From contig NZ_SJPS01000005.1 of the NCBI RefSeq assembly GCF_007860015.1, positions 62,001 through 126,000 of the forward strand: 64,000 nt of DNA, read 5' to 3'. Made by a program: the position numbers and the translations under genes. The DNA is from Bythopirellula polymerisocia. GTDB taxonomy: Bacteria; Planctomycetota; Planctomycetia; Pirellulales; Lacipirellulaceae. A model generated the notes under the pieces. That model was not told where the DNA came from. It did no database searches and worked only from the letters and a program-made list of their open reading frames with translations. Position 1 is the stretch's first letter; each line of letters starts with the position of its first letter. Shown here in pieces: positions 16,547 to 23,897 of this stretch.

Positions 16547-17559
16547 TCGGTTACCACCTCTCCACCGTCCTTCGAGGCCTGAGCAACATATACGACAGAA
16601 TCGATGTCGTCCGCCACGAAGTGAACGCTCCCGTCGACATGGCTAAAATTGGCGCCGCCGGGATGGAAGCTACCGTAAGGTAAGTTGTTAAACGGAATTT
16701 TCTTCTCTCCAACGGACACAGGGTCAGGTCGATCGTCGTCTTCATGGCCTTTGTAGTAGCCAACTGTCTCAAGCTCGGCATTTAAGGGAATGGCTGCGTC
16801 GATGTTTTTCATGCTACTCATGCAGTATCCCGGTGCAGGACCTGAGGGAGGCGCGTTGAGCACTGCTACCTGCCAAAACGCACCTGCTGTCCACGCCCGC
16901 AATTGGTACCATCGCTCCCCTGCGAGGAAGGTGTTGCTGAGGCCGTCTTGAATCTGGCCAAGCACCGTCCGGCTGCCGGGAAAGAAAACGCCATCACTGT
17001 TCAACACACCGCAAAGTCCGCTATTGTCTCCGAAAGCATCTTCTGCTGCCCCCCGACTGGCTGCTGAGCCCGTGACTCCCGCGTAGCTTGAGGCCGCCAG
17101 TCCTTCTCCATTGCGATTGTCGACGACTTCATCGTCACTCGGACAATGATATGGGCTAATCTGTACTTCATTGACATTCTTGAGCTTGAAGATGTCCGGA
17201 GGCTGTTTCGCAGGATCGATTTTTTGCAGTTCATCCGCTTGGCGTTGTATTTCCGCAAGCAATGCGCCGTTTTCAAGATAAGAAAGTAGCCCAACTTCCC
17301 AGCTAAATCCATTGCGTTGGCCGACTCTGTTAATTGTTGAACCTGTCGGCAATGTTCCCCGCGCAGACTCAAAGTTAAGGCTCGCCAGGGTAATATTCTT
17401 GAGGTTGTTTTCGCAACTCATCCGCCGTGATGATTCCCGCGCAGCTTGTACGGCACTCAATAAAAGTCCTACTAATACACCTATGATGGCAATCACTACC
17501 AAAAGTTCTACGAGTGTGAATGCTCTAGATATGCCTTTTCGATTTGCCTCTTGTCTCAT
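16543..17559 (-). CDS. DUF1559 protein with type IV pilin-like N-terminus
   Basis: This is a planctomycete-type DUF1559 protein. Near the N-terminus [20 protein letters not shown] is a prepilin methylation and cleavage signal followed by the hydrophobic spine. Near the C-terminus [18 protein letters not shown] is the H-X9-DG motif. The start is set at the ATG at 17559 because AGGGAG lies 6-7 bases upstream; an upstream frame extension to 17712 is unlikely. Such proteins occur in large numbers in planctomycetes and are thought to form surface pseudopilin-like structures. It is the first gene of an operon with the GHL10 glycosidase and the AmpG-like and NagZ-like genes, suggesting a role in capturing or anchoring at the wall. 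Confidence 0.9.
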   Translation of the reverse strand: MRQEANRKGISRAFTLVELLVVIAIIGVLVGLLLSAVQAARESSRRMSCENNLKNITLASLNFESARGTLPTGSTINRVGQRNGFSWEVGLLSYLENGALLAEIQRQADELQKIDPAKQPPDIFKLKNVNEVQISPYHCPSDDEVVDNRNGEGLAASSYAGVTGSAASRGAAEDAFGDNSGLCGVLNSDGVFFPGSRTVLGQIQDGLSNTFLAGERWYQLRAWTAGAFWQVAVLNAPPSGPAPGYCMSSMKNIDAAIPLNAELETVGYYKGHEDDDRPDPVSVGEKKIPFNNLPYGSFHPGGANFSHVDGSVHFVADDIDSVVYVAQASKDGGEVVTE

Positions 17560-17830
17560 CTTTGCTCCCTTTGAGGTGTGTGCTATAGTGAATCTCCGAT
17601 TCACTGAAGGTTGATTGTAATTCAACTTCTGATTGGGCAACAACCTCGGAAGGAGTATTTGTGCCTCAACCTTGCGCATTCTGGTATCGCTTTTGCGAAT
17701 ACAGGTCGGCACTCATCAGCTTAGCGTAGAGCAGCTGTGATTCACCTTATAGGGATATGCCAATTCGCGATGGCAACTTATCAACGTTGTTTCGATTAGC
17801 TAAAGTAGCAGTGCAATCGTTGCTCAAGAG

Positions 17831-18388
17831 TTATCCATACAGGATGTAACCCAGTACCACCGCTGTGATAATGCCTGCTGCATCAGCGATTAGGCAGGCA
17901 GGAAGTGTATGGCGAATTTTCTTTACTTGAATCGATCCGTAGTACACCGTCATGATGTAAAAGGTGGTCTCGGTACTCCCCATCATCAACGTGGCCGTCT
18001 TGCCCAGGAAGCTGTCGGGACCTTGCGTATCAAAAATCTCCAAGAGTACACCACGCGCACCTCCTCCTGTTAGCGGTCGAGTTAGCGCCAGCGGTAGCAG
18101 TTCGAGCGATTCACTATAGTCGCCTAGGCCAATCTGGGCGAATACCCAACTTCCCACGACCTTGATGTCATCAAAGGCACCGCTGGCAGTGAATACCTTG
18201 ATGATGAAAAGTATGGCCACCAGATAGGGGATGATAGTCACGGCCACGGTGAAGCCCTCCTTAGCACCTGTGACAAACGACTCGTACATCGGCACTTTTT
18301 TGTAGGCACCCCAGAGAATGATCAACAGGATTGTGCCAGGAATCGTCCATTGGCTGACGGTGTCCATTAAGAGTTGCAAGGAATCCAT
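17831..18388 (-). CDS. spmB: SpmB-like membrane protein
   Basis: This 185-aa multispanning protein contains the SpmB-family segment MGSTETTFYIMTVYYGS and the nucleoside-recognition (Gate) fold. In Bacillus SpmA and SpmB affect spore core dehydration, but homologues are common in bacteria that do not sporulate, and their transported substrate is unknown. The ATG shares one base with the stop of the SpmA-like gene (TAATG), with a strong GGAGGTG ribosome binding site inside the end of that gene, so the two are translationally coupled. A 270-base gap follows before the DUF1559 operon. Confidence 0.85.
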   Translation of the reverse strand: MDSLQLLMDTVSQWTIPGTILLIILWGAYKKVPMYESFVTGAKEGFTVAVTIIPYLVAILFIIKVFTASGAFDDIKVVGSWVFAQIGLGDYSESLELLPLALTRPLTGGGARGVLLEIFDTQGPDSFLGKTATLMMGSTETTFYIMTVYYGSIQVKKIRHTLPACLIADAAGIITAVVLGYILYG

Positions 18389-19131
18389 TATTGCACCTCC
18401 CTTGATTCTGAGTCTTGTGTGGCAGAATCCTCAGCAATCGCATAACGCGGCAAGCGGGACAGAGTTCGCACGGCAATAATTGCCACAATGCTTGTCACAC
18501 TGGTTACGAGAATGATCGGCACCAGTTGGCCCGCTGGGTCGGTGCTCCCGGCGGCCACGCGATATCCAATAATGGTAAACGGCACAAGAGTTACGTTGCT
18601 GGTATTGATTGCTAGAAACATGGCCATCGCGTTAGTGGCAGTGTCCTTGTGTTGGTTAAGGGTTTGCAGTTCCTGCATCGCCTTGAGTCCCATCGGAGTG
18701 GCAGCGTTGTCCAGACCCAACACGTTTGCGGAGATATTCATCAACATCGCCCCTTGGGCGGGGTGTCCGTCGGGTATCTCGGGAAATAACCATCGCATCA
18801 GCGGACTGAGTAGTCTTGCCAGTGCGTCGACTAGCCCAGCGTCCTTGGCGATGTTTAGCAGTCCCAACCACAAAGCCATGATGCCGATCAGACTGATGCA
18901 GATCGAAACCGCCAGTTCGGCGGCGTCTAGGGCTGCGGCATTGATATCCCTGCCCATCTCTTGCAAGTCGCGGCGGTCGGGTACCGTCGTCGCGGTTTCT
19001 TCGGAAGCTCCCTCAGCCACGGCAATTGCCTTGGGAGCCTCTTGTGATTCAAGCCAACTATTGCGAGCGGCCTTGCCGAAGCCATAGAGAATTCCCAACA
19101 GCAAGAGCCAAAACCAGATCTTATTGAGCAT
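18388..19131 (-). CDS. spmA: SpmA-like membrane protein
   Basis: This 247-aa membrane protein begins MLNKIWFWLLLLG and carries the SpmA hallmark NISANVLGLDNAATPMGLKAM. An acidic, alanine-rich loop sits near residues 35-60. It is paired with the SpmB-like gene (TAATG junction) and probably forms a two-subunit Gate-domain membrane complex. The 5' end faces the divergent XylR-like regulator across about 230 bases, so this regulator may control it. The association with peptidoglycan catabolic genes suggests a transport job for a small breakdown product, but that is a guess from position. Confidence 0.87.
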   Translation of the reverse strand: MLNKIWFWLLLLGILYGFGKAARNSWLESQEAPKAIAVAEGASEETATTVPDRRDLQEMGRDINAAALDAAELAVSICISLIGIMALWLGLLNIAKDAGLVDALARLLSPLMRWLFPEIPDGHPAQGAMLMNISANVLGLDNAATPMGLKAMQELQTLNQHKDTATNAMAMFLAINTSNVTLVPFTIIGYRVAAGSTDPAGQLVPIILVTSVTSIVAIIAVRTLSRLPRYAIAEDSATQDSESREVQ

Positions 19132-19358
19132 CGGTACGCTTTCTCATGGGGTTGGTCCTAAAACACAGTCCCAACCGTACTGTTGATGGTTTCATGTGGC
19201 AAGTATCGCAAACGGCAGTAATGAGATCAAAAACAGCTATAAAGGTGGCATGTGAAAAATAGCCCCTCAACTCTCGCAATTGCGCAAAGCGTTGATTATA
19301 GTGAAAGATCGTAATTCGTCGGTACATCTTGGGGTTCTCTAGTCATTTGCTTGCGGTT
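19132..19358. promoter_or_regulatory. Divergent control region between spmA-like gene and regulator, with a palindrome
   Basis: This region lies between two divergent start codons and must hold both promoters. A perfect 10-bp palindrome cgcaattgcg occupies 19275-19284 and is a candidate operator half-site or full site for the adjacent XylR-like regulator. No second copy was found upstream of the other genes in the locus by eye. Confidence 0.35.
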
Positions 19359-20531
19359 ATGGATCAAGAGTATCTAGTTCGTCGGGTTGCTGTACTCGTG
19401 GAGACGGAAGATAGCTGGGGTTGCAGCGTCATTCGCGGGATTGCTGACTATTCCCAAGATCACGGTCACTGGAATCTGCTCATCGACCCCCGCGATCAGG
19501 AGCAGCGTCTGCTCTTACCAGATCTCTGGGACGGAGATGGCATCATTGCACGTCTCGGTAGTCAGACCCAGCTCGAGCAAATTCGTGGCCGGAGTGAACC
19601 TAAAATCAATGTGGATACGATCTTTGAAGGAATTGAAGGGTTCTACGATGTAATTACCGACGACAATCAGCGGGCCGAGTTGGCCTTGGCCCACTTGCGA
19701 GATCGGGGATTCGAGCATTTTGCCTACTTTGCTCCCCCCAGCCCTAAATACTCGGACAAACGAGGGCGGGCATTCATAGAGACGGTTGAACGGGCCGGTT
19801 ATAGCTGCCGAGTCTACAAGCCGCGTTATCGCGCAGGGCGGAAAATTGGCTGGGAGGAACAGCAACGCCGCGTTAGCCGCTGGCTTAAGTCGCTCCCTAG
19901 CCCTGTGGCCATTCTCACGGTCGATGCACATCAAGGTCGTCAGCTCGCAGATATATGCTACTTCAGTGGGATTCGAGTTCCCGACGAAGTTGCCATTCTG
20001 GCTGGTGACACAGATGAGCTCATGTGTGATGTTTGTACCCCACCCTTGTCGAGCATTTCGCTCGCAGCTCGGCGGATTGGCTTCGAGGCTGCTGCGCTCT
20101 TAGATCGTTTGATGAACGGCGAAAAACCCGAGCAGAAATCCTATCGCATTCCACCGCTACGAGTCATTAGTCGTCACTCGACCGATATCATGGCGATTGA
20201 TGATGAAGCCGTTGTGCGGGCGCTAAGATTCATTCACACCCATGCATTTCAAGATATCGTGGTCAAAGATATTCTGAATGAGGTCCCCATCTCTCGACGG
20301 AGCCTGGAAATTCAATTTCAGCACTATTTGGGCCGTTCGCCTGCTGAGGAAATCCGCCGCGTGCGTTTGGACAAGGGTCGCGAGTTGCTGGCTCGCTCGG
20401 AAATGTCGATAGGAGAGATCGCGGTCGCTTGTGGATTTGCGAATTCTACGCGATTTGGAGTCTCGTTTCGCAAAAAGTATGGGCAAACTCCCTTGGCGTA
20501 TCGCAAACAACTGTTGCGGACCAACACCTAG
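19359..20531 (+). CDS. XylR-like AraC-family transcriptional regulator
   Basis: The N-terminal ~270 residues form a LacI/periplasmic-binding-protein-like sensor (RRVAVLVETEDSWGCSVIRGIADYSQ... VAILAGDTDELMCDVCTPPLSSI). The C-terminal ~100 residues form an AraC double helix-turn-helix (RRSLEIQFQHYLGRSPAEEI... IGEIAVACGFANSTRFGVSFRKKYGQTP). This is the XylR architecture, abundant in planctomycetes, which senses a small sugar-like ligand and activates neighbouring genes. The ATG at 19359 gives the usual family beginning; a TTG ten codons upstream is weaker. It is divergent from the SpmA-like gene and convergent with lysA (7-base gap), and is the only transcription factor in the muropeptide region. 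Confidence 0.9.
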   Translation: MDQEYLVRRVAVLVETEDSWGCSVIRGIADYSQDHGHWNLLIDPRDQEQRLLLPDLWDGDGIIARLGSQTQLEQIRGRSEPKINVDTIFEGIEGFYDVITDDNQRAELALAHLRDRGFEHFAYFAPPSPKYSDKRGRAFIETVERAGYSCRVYKPRYRAGRKIGWEEQQRRVSRWLKSLPSPVAILTVDAHQGRQLADICYFSGIRVPDEVAILAGDTDELMCDVCTPPLSSISLAARRIGFEAAALLDRLMNGEKPEQKSYRIPPLRVISRHSTDIMAIDDEAVVRALRFIHTHAFQDIVVKDILNEVPISRRSLEIQFQHYLGRSPAEEIRRVRLDKGRELLARSEMSIGEIAVACGFANSTRFGVSFRKKYGQTPLAYRKQLLRTNT

Positions 20532-20538
20532 TATCGAC

Positions 20539-21810
20539 TTACTTACCCGCCGGAATATTTTCACCTCGAATGAGATCTTCAAAGGTTTGACGCGCGCGGA
20601 TCAAGTGGACATCGGAATCCTTGACCAGAATCTCGGCAGCCAGCGGCTTGGAGTTGTAATTGCTCCCCATCACGGCACCGTAGGCACCTGCACAGCCGAT
20701 GATTAGCAGGTCGCCAACCTTGGCCTCGGGAAGCTGACGGGTGCTCACAAATCCACCTTCCTCCTGCGTGAAAATGTCCCCCGATTCGCACAAAGGGCCC
20801 CCCACTACGACGTCGAGCAATACCTCTGACTTGTGATTTTGCTGGCAGATCGCCATGGGATGATAGGACCCATAAAGTATCGGCCTTGCAAGGTTATTAA
20901 AACCTGCGTCTACGAGGTAATAGAGGTTCTCTCCCATTTGTTTAACGGCTCGAATCTCTGTCAGCAGATTGCCGCTCTCGGCTACCAAATAACGGCCCGG
21001 TTCAATTTCCAAAGTAAGAGGTGTACCAAGGGCGATGGCAAGCTTTTGCCGAGTTGCATCCCATAATTCGAAATAGGCGGCGACATCAACTCGTTGTTCG
21101 CCTTCACGATAAGGGACTGAGAGGCCTCCCCCAGCGCTGATCGAGCGCAAGGTGGGGCCGACCTCCATGGCTGTCTTTTCCATTGCCTGACACACCTGGC
21201 TCAAGTGCTGCATATCGGTACCCGAGCCAATGTGCATGTGGAGGCCCGTGACGGTAATGCCGTACTTCGCACCGCGCTTGACGCAGTCGGCAATCTGAGT
21301 ATGCCAGATACCATGCTTCGATCCAGAGCCACCGGTGTTGGTTTTCTGGCTGTGCCCGTGCCCAAACCCTGGATTGATCCGTAGCGTGATCCCGCACCCT
21401 GGCATGCGCTCGCCGAGTTGATCAATCATCTCGGGCGATCCACAATTCACAGGCAGGTTGTTTTCGACGACCAAGTCAAGTGACTCGCGATCAAAAAGGT
21501 CGGCTGTGTACACAATCTCGGGATGTTCGCCCCGACCGGGTTGGTAACCGACAGCAAGGGCACGCCGAATTTCCCCCGCACTCACTGCATCTACCAACAC
21601 GCCAGCCTTACGCATCAAATCGAGAATCGCTAGATTCGAGCACGCCTTTTGCGCAAACCGAACCACATCAAACGCCGCAAACTCGCGGATGCGCGCTTCG
21701 ATAGTCGCCGCATCGTAAACATACAGCGGGGTGCCGAATTTTTCGGCCAACTGCGGGATCGGCTGTCCGGCAAGAGTTTCGATTCTAGTGGGGAAGTTCG
21801 TTGTCGTCAT
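20539..21810 (-). CDS. lysA: Diaminopimelate decarboxylase
   Basis: This is a fold-type III PLP enzyme converting meso-diaminopimelate to L-lysine. The PLP lysine is Lys55 in FAQKACSNLAIL. The glycine-rich phosphate loop is SAGGGLSVPY, EPGRYLVAESG is conserved, and the partner-subunit cysteine is in PLCESGDIF. The HGHSQKTNTGGSGSKHGIWH segment matches LysA. At 423 aa it is full-length. It is last in a minus-strand run with the S66 peptidase and the desulfhydrase-like enzyme (36-base gap). In that setting it could serve catabolism of DAP from wall peptides as well as lysine synthesis. Confidence 0.93.
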   Translation of the reverse strand: MTTTNFPTRIETLAGQPIPQLAEKFGTPLYVYDAATIEARIREFAAFDVVRFAQKACSNLAILDLMRKAGVLVDAVSAGEIRRALAVGYQPGRGEHPEIVYTADLFDRESLDLVVENNLPVNCGSPEMIDQLGERMPGCGITLRINPGFGHGHSQKTNTGGSGSKHGIWHTQIADCVKRGAKYGITVTGLHMHIGSGTDMQHLSQVCQAMEKTAMEVGPTLRSISAGGGLSVPYREGEQRVDVAAYFELWDATRQKLAIALGTPLTLEIEPGRYLVAESGNLLTEIRAVKQMGENLYYLVDAGFNNLARPILYGSYHPMAICQQNHKSEVLLDVVVGGPLCESGDIFTQEEGGFVSTRQLPEAKVGDLLIIGCAGAYGAVMGSNYNSKPLAAEILVKDSDVHLIRARQTFEDLIRGENIPAGK

Positions 21811-21845
21811 TGAAGATAAAATACTTGAAGAAAGCTATGAGACGA

Positions 21846-22850
21846 TTAACTTAACAGATCGCGGCGAGCAAACAGGCCAAATGATCCGCCTGTGTGTAAG
21901 AACACGGGCAGTCTCGAACTCCCGCGCTGAGCCAGTTCGCTTAACATACCAGTCATTGATTTCGAGGTGTAGCTGGGGTCGAGCACAATCCCTTCACTCC
22001 GACCAAGCAAATGGATGGATTCGACTGCATCCGGATAGGGAATCGCGTAGCCTTCCCCGATGAAACCATCGACCAGCTCAATGGGCATTTGATCGATTGG
22101 AACGTTGAGTTTGAATTCAGCGACAGTCTGTCGTTCCAGCTCCCGTAACGAAGTCCGAAAGTAATCCACGCTGTCACTCACGGGCACGCCTCGAACACTC
22201 CAGTTGTGGCAATCCAGCAAGGCGCGTCCGAGCATCAGTCCGACCTGCGTACCGCCGGACGAGGTAGCTACGTAAAGATCAACCGGACTGTCTCGACCTA
22301 ATTGTTCCGCCAACTCGGCAAAGCAGCGAATATAACCCCAGCACCCCAGCGGCACACTCGCTCCCACGGGGAAGAAATACGGGGTTCGCCCGGCGGTTCG
22401 TTCCGCATCAAGCGTCGTTTCAACCAAATTGTCGAGTTGCGATTGGTATTCTTTTGGAGGATGAAATGAGCACTCTGCTCCAAATAGCCGGTCCAGGAAC
22501 AAATTGCCATCTGCCTCGGGCATTGGATCCTCCGAGCGAAGAATAAGCCGCACTTTTAGCCCCAAGCGAGCACCCACGGCAGCGGTTGCCCGGCAGTGGT
22601 TTGACTGAAATCCTCCATGAGTGACCAGCGTATCGGCACCCTGGGCGAGGGCATCCTCTACGACGTATTCCAATTTACGGATCTTGTTGCCGCTGAGTTC
22701 CAGGCCCGAGAGGTCGTCGCGTTTCATCAGAATGCGTGGCACACCGGCGTGCCGAGACAGTTGTTTTAACTCGACAACGGGCGTCGGCAATTGAGCCAAC
22801 CGTAATCGATCTGGCTCTTGGGCGTGTAACATCATGTCGATCTCGACCAT
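21846..22850 (-). CDS. D-cysteine desulfhydrase / ACC deaminase family PLP enzyme
   Basis: This is a fold-type II PLP protein. SGLELSGNKIRKLEYVV contains the PLP-binding lysine and the phosphate contact region. QSNHCRATAAVGARLGL and the glycine-rich SSGGTQVGLMLG loop are typical of the family, whose members act on D-cysteine, D-serine or 1-aminocyclopropane-1-carboxylate. The start at 22850 (MVEIDMML) is chosen because the ATG shares its A with the TAA of the upstream S66 gene; the frame can be extended eight codons. The context favours a D-amino acid as substrate, but the exact substrate cannot be read from the sequence. Confidence 0.85.
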   Translation of the reverse strand: MVEIDMMLHAQEPDRLRLAQLPTPVVELKQLSRHAGVPRILMKRDDLSGLELSGNKIRKLEYVVEDALAQGADTLVTHGGFQSNHCRATAAVGARLGLKVRLILRSEDPMPEADGNLFLDRLFGAECSFHPPKEYQSQLDNLVETTLDAERTAGRTPYFFPVGASVPLGCWGYIRCFAELAEQLGRDSPVDLYVATSSGGTQVGLMLGRALLDCHNWSVRGVPVSDSVDYFRTSLRELERQTVAEFKLNVPIDQMPIELVDGFIGEGYAIPYPDAVESIHLLGRSEGIVLDPSYTSKSMTGMLSELAQRGSSRLPVFLHTGGSFGLFARRDLLS

Positions 22851-23824
22851 TACTTTCCCAACCGTACGGGGCACTCAAGGAGGGTCAGTTTTTTTTCTCC
22901 CGCATCGAGTTCGACTTCCACTCCCAGCGGCAGCGTCGCATTGTCACTCGAATGGCCAGAGGGGAAATTCTTCAATTGAGGAATATCCAGTTCAGAAAAG
23001 TAGTCGTCAAAGATTTCATCCAGCGAAAGGCTAGGCTTTCCTGGCGCAGGATCGCAGTCGGTAAACTGGCCCAAGATCAATCCGGAGAGGACGTCGAGTT
23101 TTCCTGCCAAGCGGAGTTGGCTCAAGAAGCGATCGATGCGGTATGGGTGCTCGCCAATGTCTTCCAGAAAGAGGATGTTTCCGCTCGTGTCGATTTCATA
23201 CGGAGTCCCGAGAACTGAACTGACCAATGCCAAGTTTCCGCCGACGAGTCGACCTTGTGCCAGCCCTGGGTTGAGAGTTATGAGATTCTCCTTCTCCGAG
23301 GCGGTGAGGGGAATTTCGTAGCAACTAGACTGCGGCTTGGCGTAGCTCTCGGCAAGTATGGCTCGCCAAAAAGTACGGTCCGAAAGTTCCGATAGGCCAT
23401 CCGGCATGCCGATGCCATCCTGGGGATTGGGACTGTGAAAAGTGATGAGCCCTGTTTGGCTGTAAATGGCGGCATGAATCGCGGTGATGTCGCTGAAACC
23501 AGTGAATATCTTCGGATTGCGGCGGATGACTTCATAGTCCAGTATGTCGAGGATTCGCGTTACGCCAGTGCCGCCTCGGGCGGGGAAGATAGCGGCGACT
23601 TCCTGATCAGCGAAGGCCTGCATCAATTCGGAGACACGTGTCGCGTCATCGCCAGCCAGGTAGCCGTGCGAACGATACAAGTCGCCATAGACCTTGACGC
23701 GAAAGTCCCTCTCTTCCAACCGCGTGATCGCAAGCTCAATCCGCTCGCGGATTACAGGGCCCGCGGGGGCCACGAGAGCAATCGTATCACCGGGCTTCAA
23801 CGCGCGTGGGTAGATGGATTTCAT
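22850..23824 (-). CDS. LD-carboxypeptidase, peptidase family S66
   Basis: This is an LdcA/MccF-fold serine peptidase. The nucleophile is Ser111 in TGFSDITA. Glu221 in FLEDIGEHPYRI and His291 in PSGHSSDN complete the Ser-Glu-His triad. PARGGTGVTRIL and GGNLALVSSVLGTPYE are conserved framework segments. Characterised LdcA enzymes remove the terminal D-Ala from recycled muropeptide tetrapeptides; MccF relatives cleave microcin C. There is no signal peptide, so it is cytoplasmic. The stop overlaps the next start by one base. With AmpG-like, NagZ-like, M14 and LysA genes nearby, the LdcA role is the better reading. Confidence 0.9.
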   Translation of the reverse strand: MKSIYPRALKPGDTIALVAPAGPVIRERIELAITRLEERDFRVKVYGDLYRSHGYLAGDDATRVSELMQAFADQEVAAIFPARGGTGVTRILDILDYEVIRRNPKIFTGFSDITAIHAAIYSQTGLITFHSPNPQDGIGMPDGLSELSDRTFWRAILAESYAKPQSSCYEIPLTASEKENLITLNPGLAQGRLVGGNLALVSSVLGTPYEIDTSGNILFLEDIGEHPYRIDRFLSQLRLAGKLDVLSGLILGQFTDCDPAPGKPSLSLDEIFDDYFSELDIPQLKNFPSGHSSDNATLPLGVEVELDAGEKKLTLLECPVRLGK

Positions 23825-23897
23825 GGGAAAACCAAAATAAGGAAACTATCTTGCCAGTCTGGCCAGGCATTGAGTTGGTAGGAGACGAAGTATTTGA

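Noticed and set aside
17831..19131. Evidence for sporulation from spmA and spmB
   Set aside because: Homologues occur widely in non-sporulating bacteria and no other sporulation genes are present.
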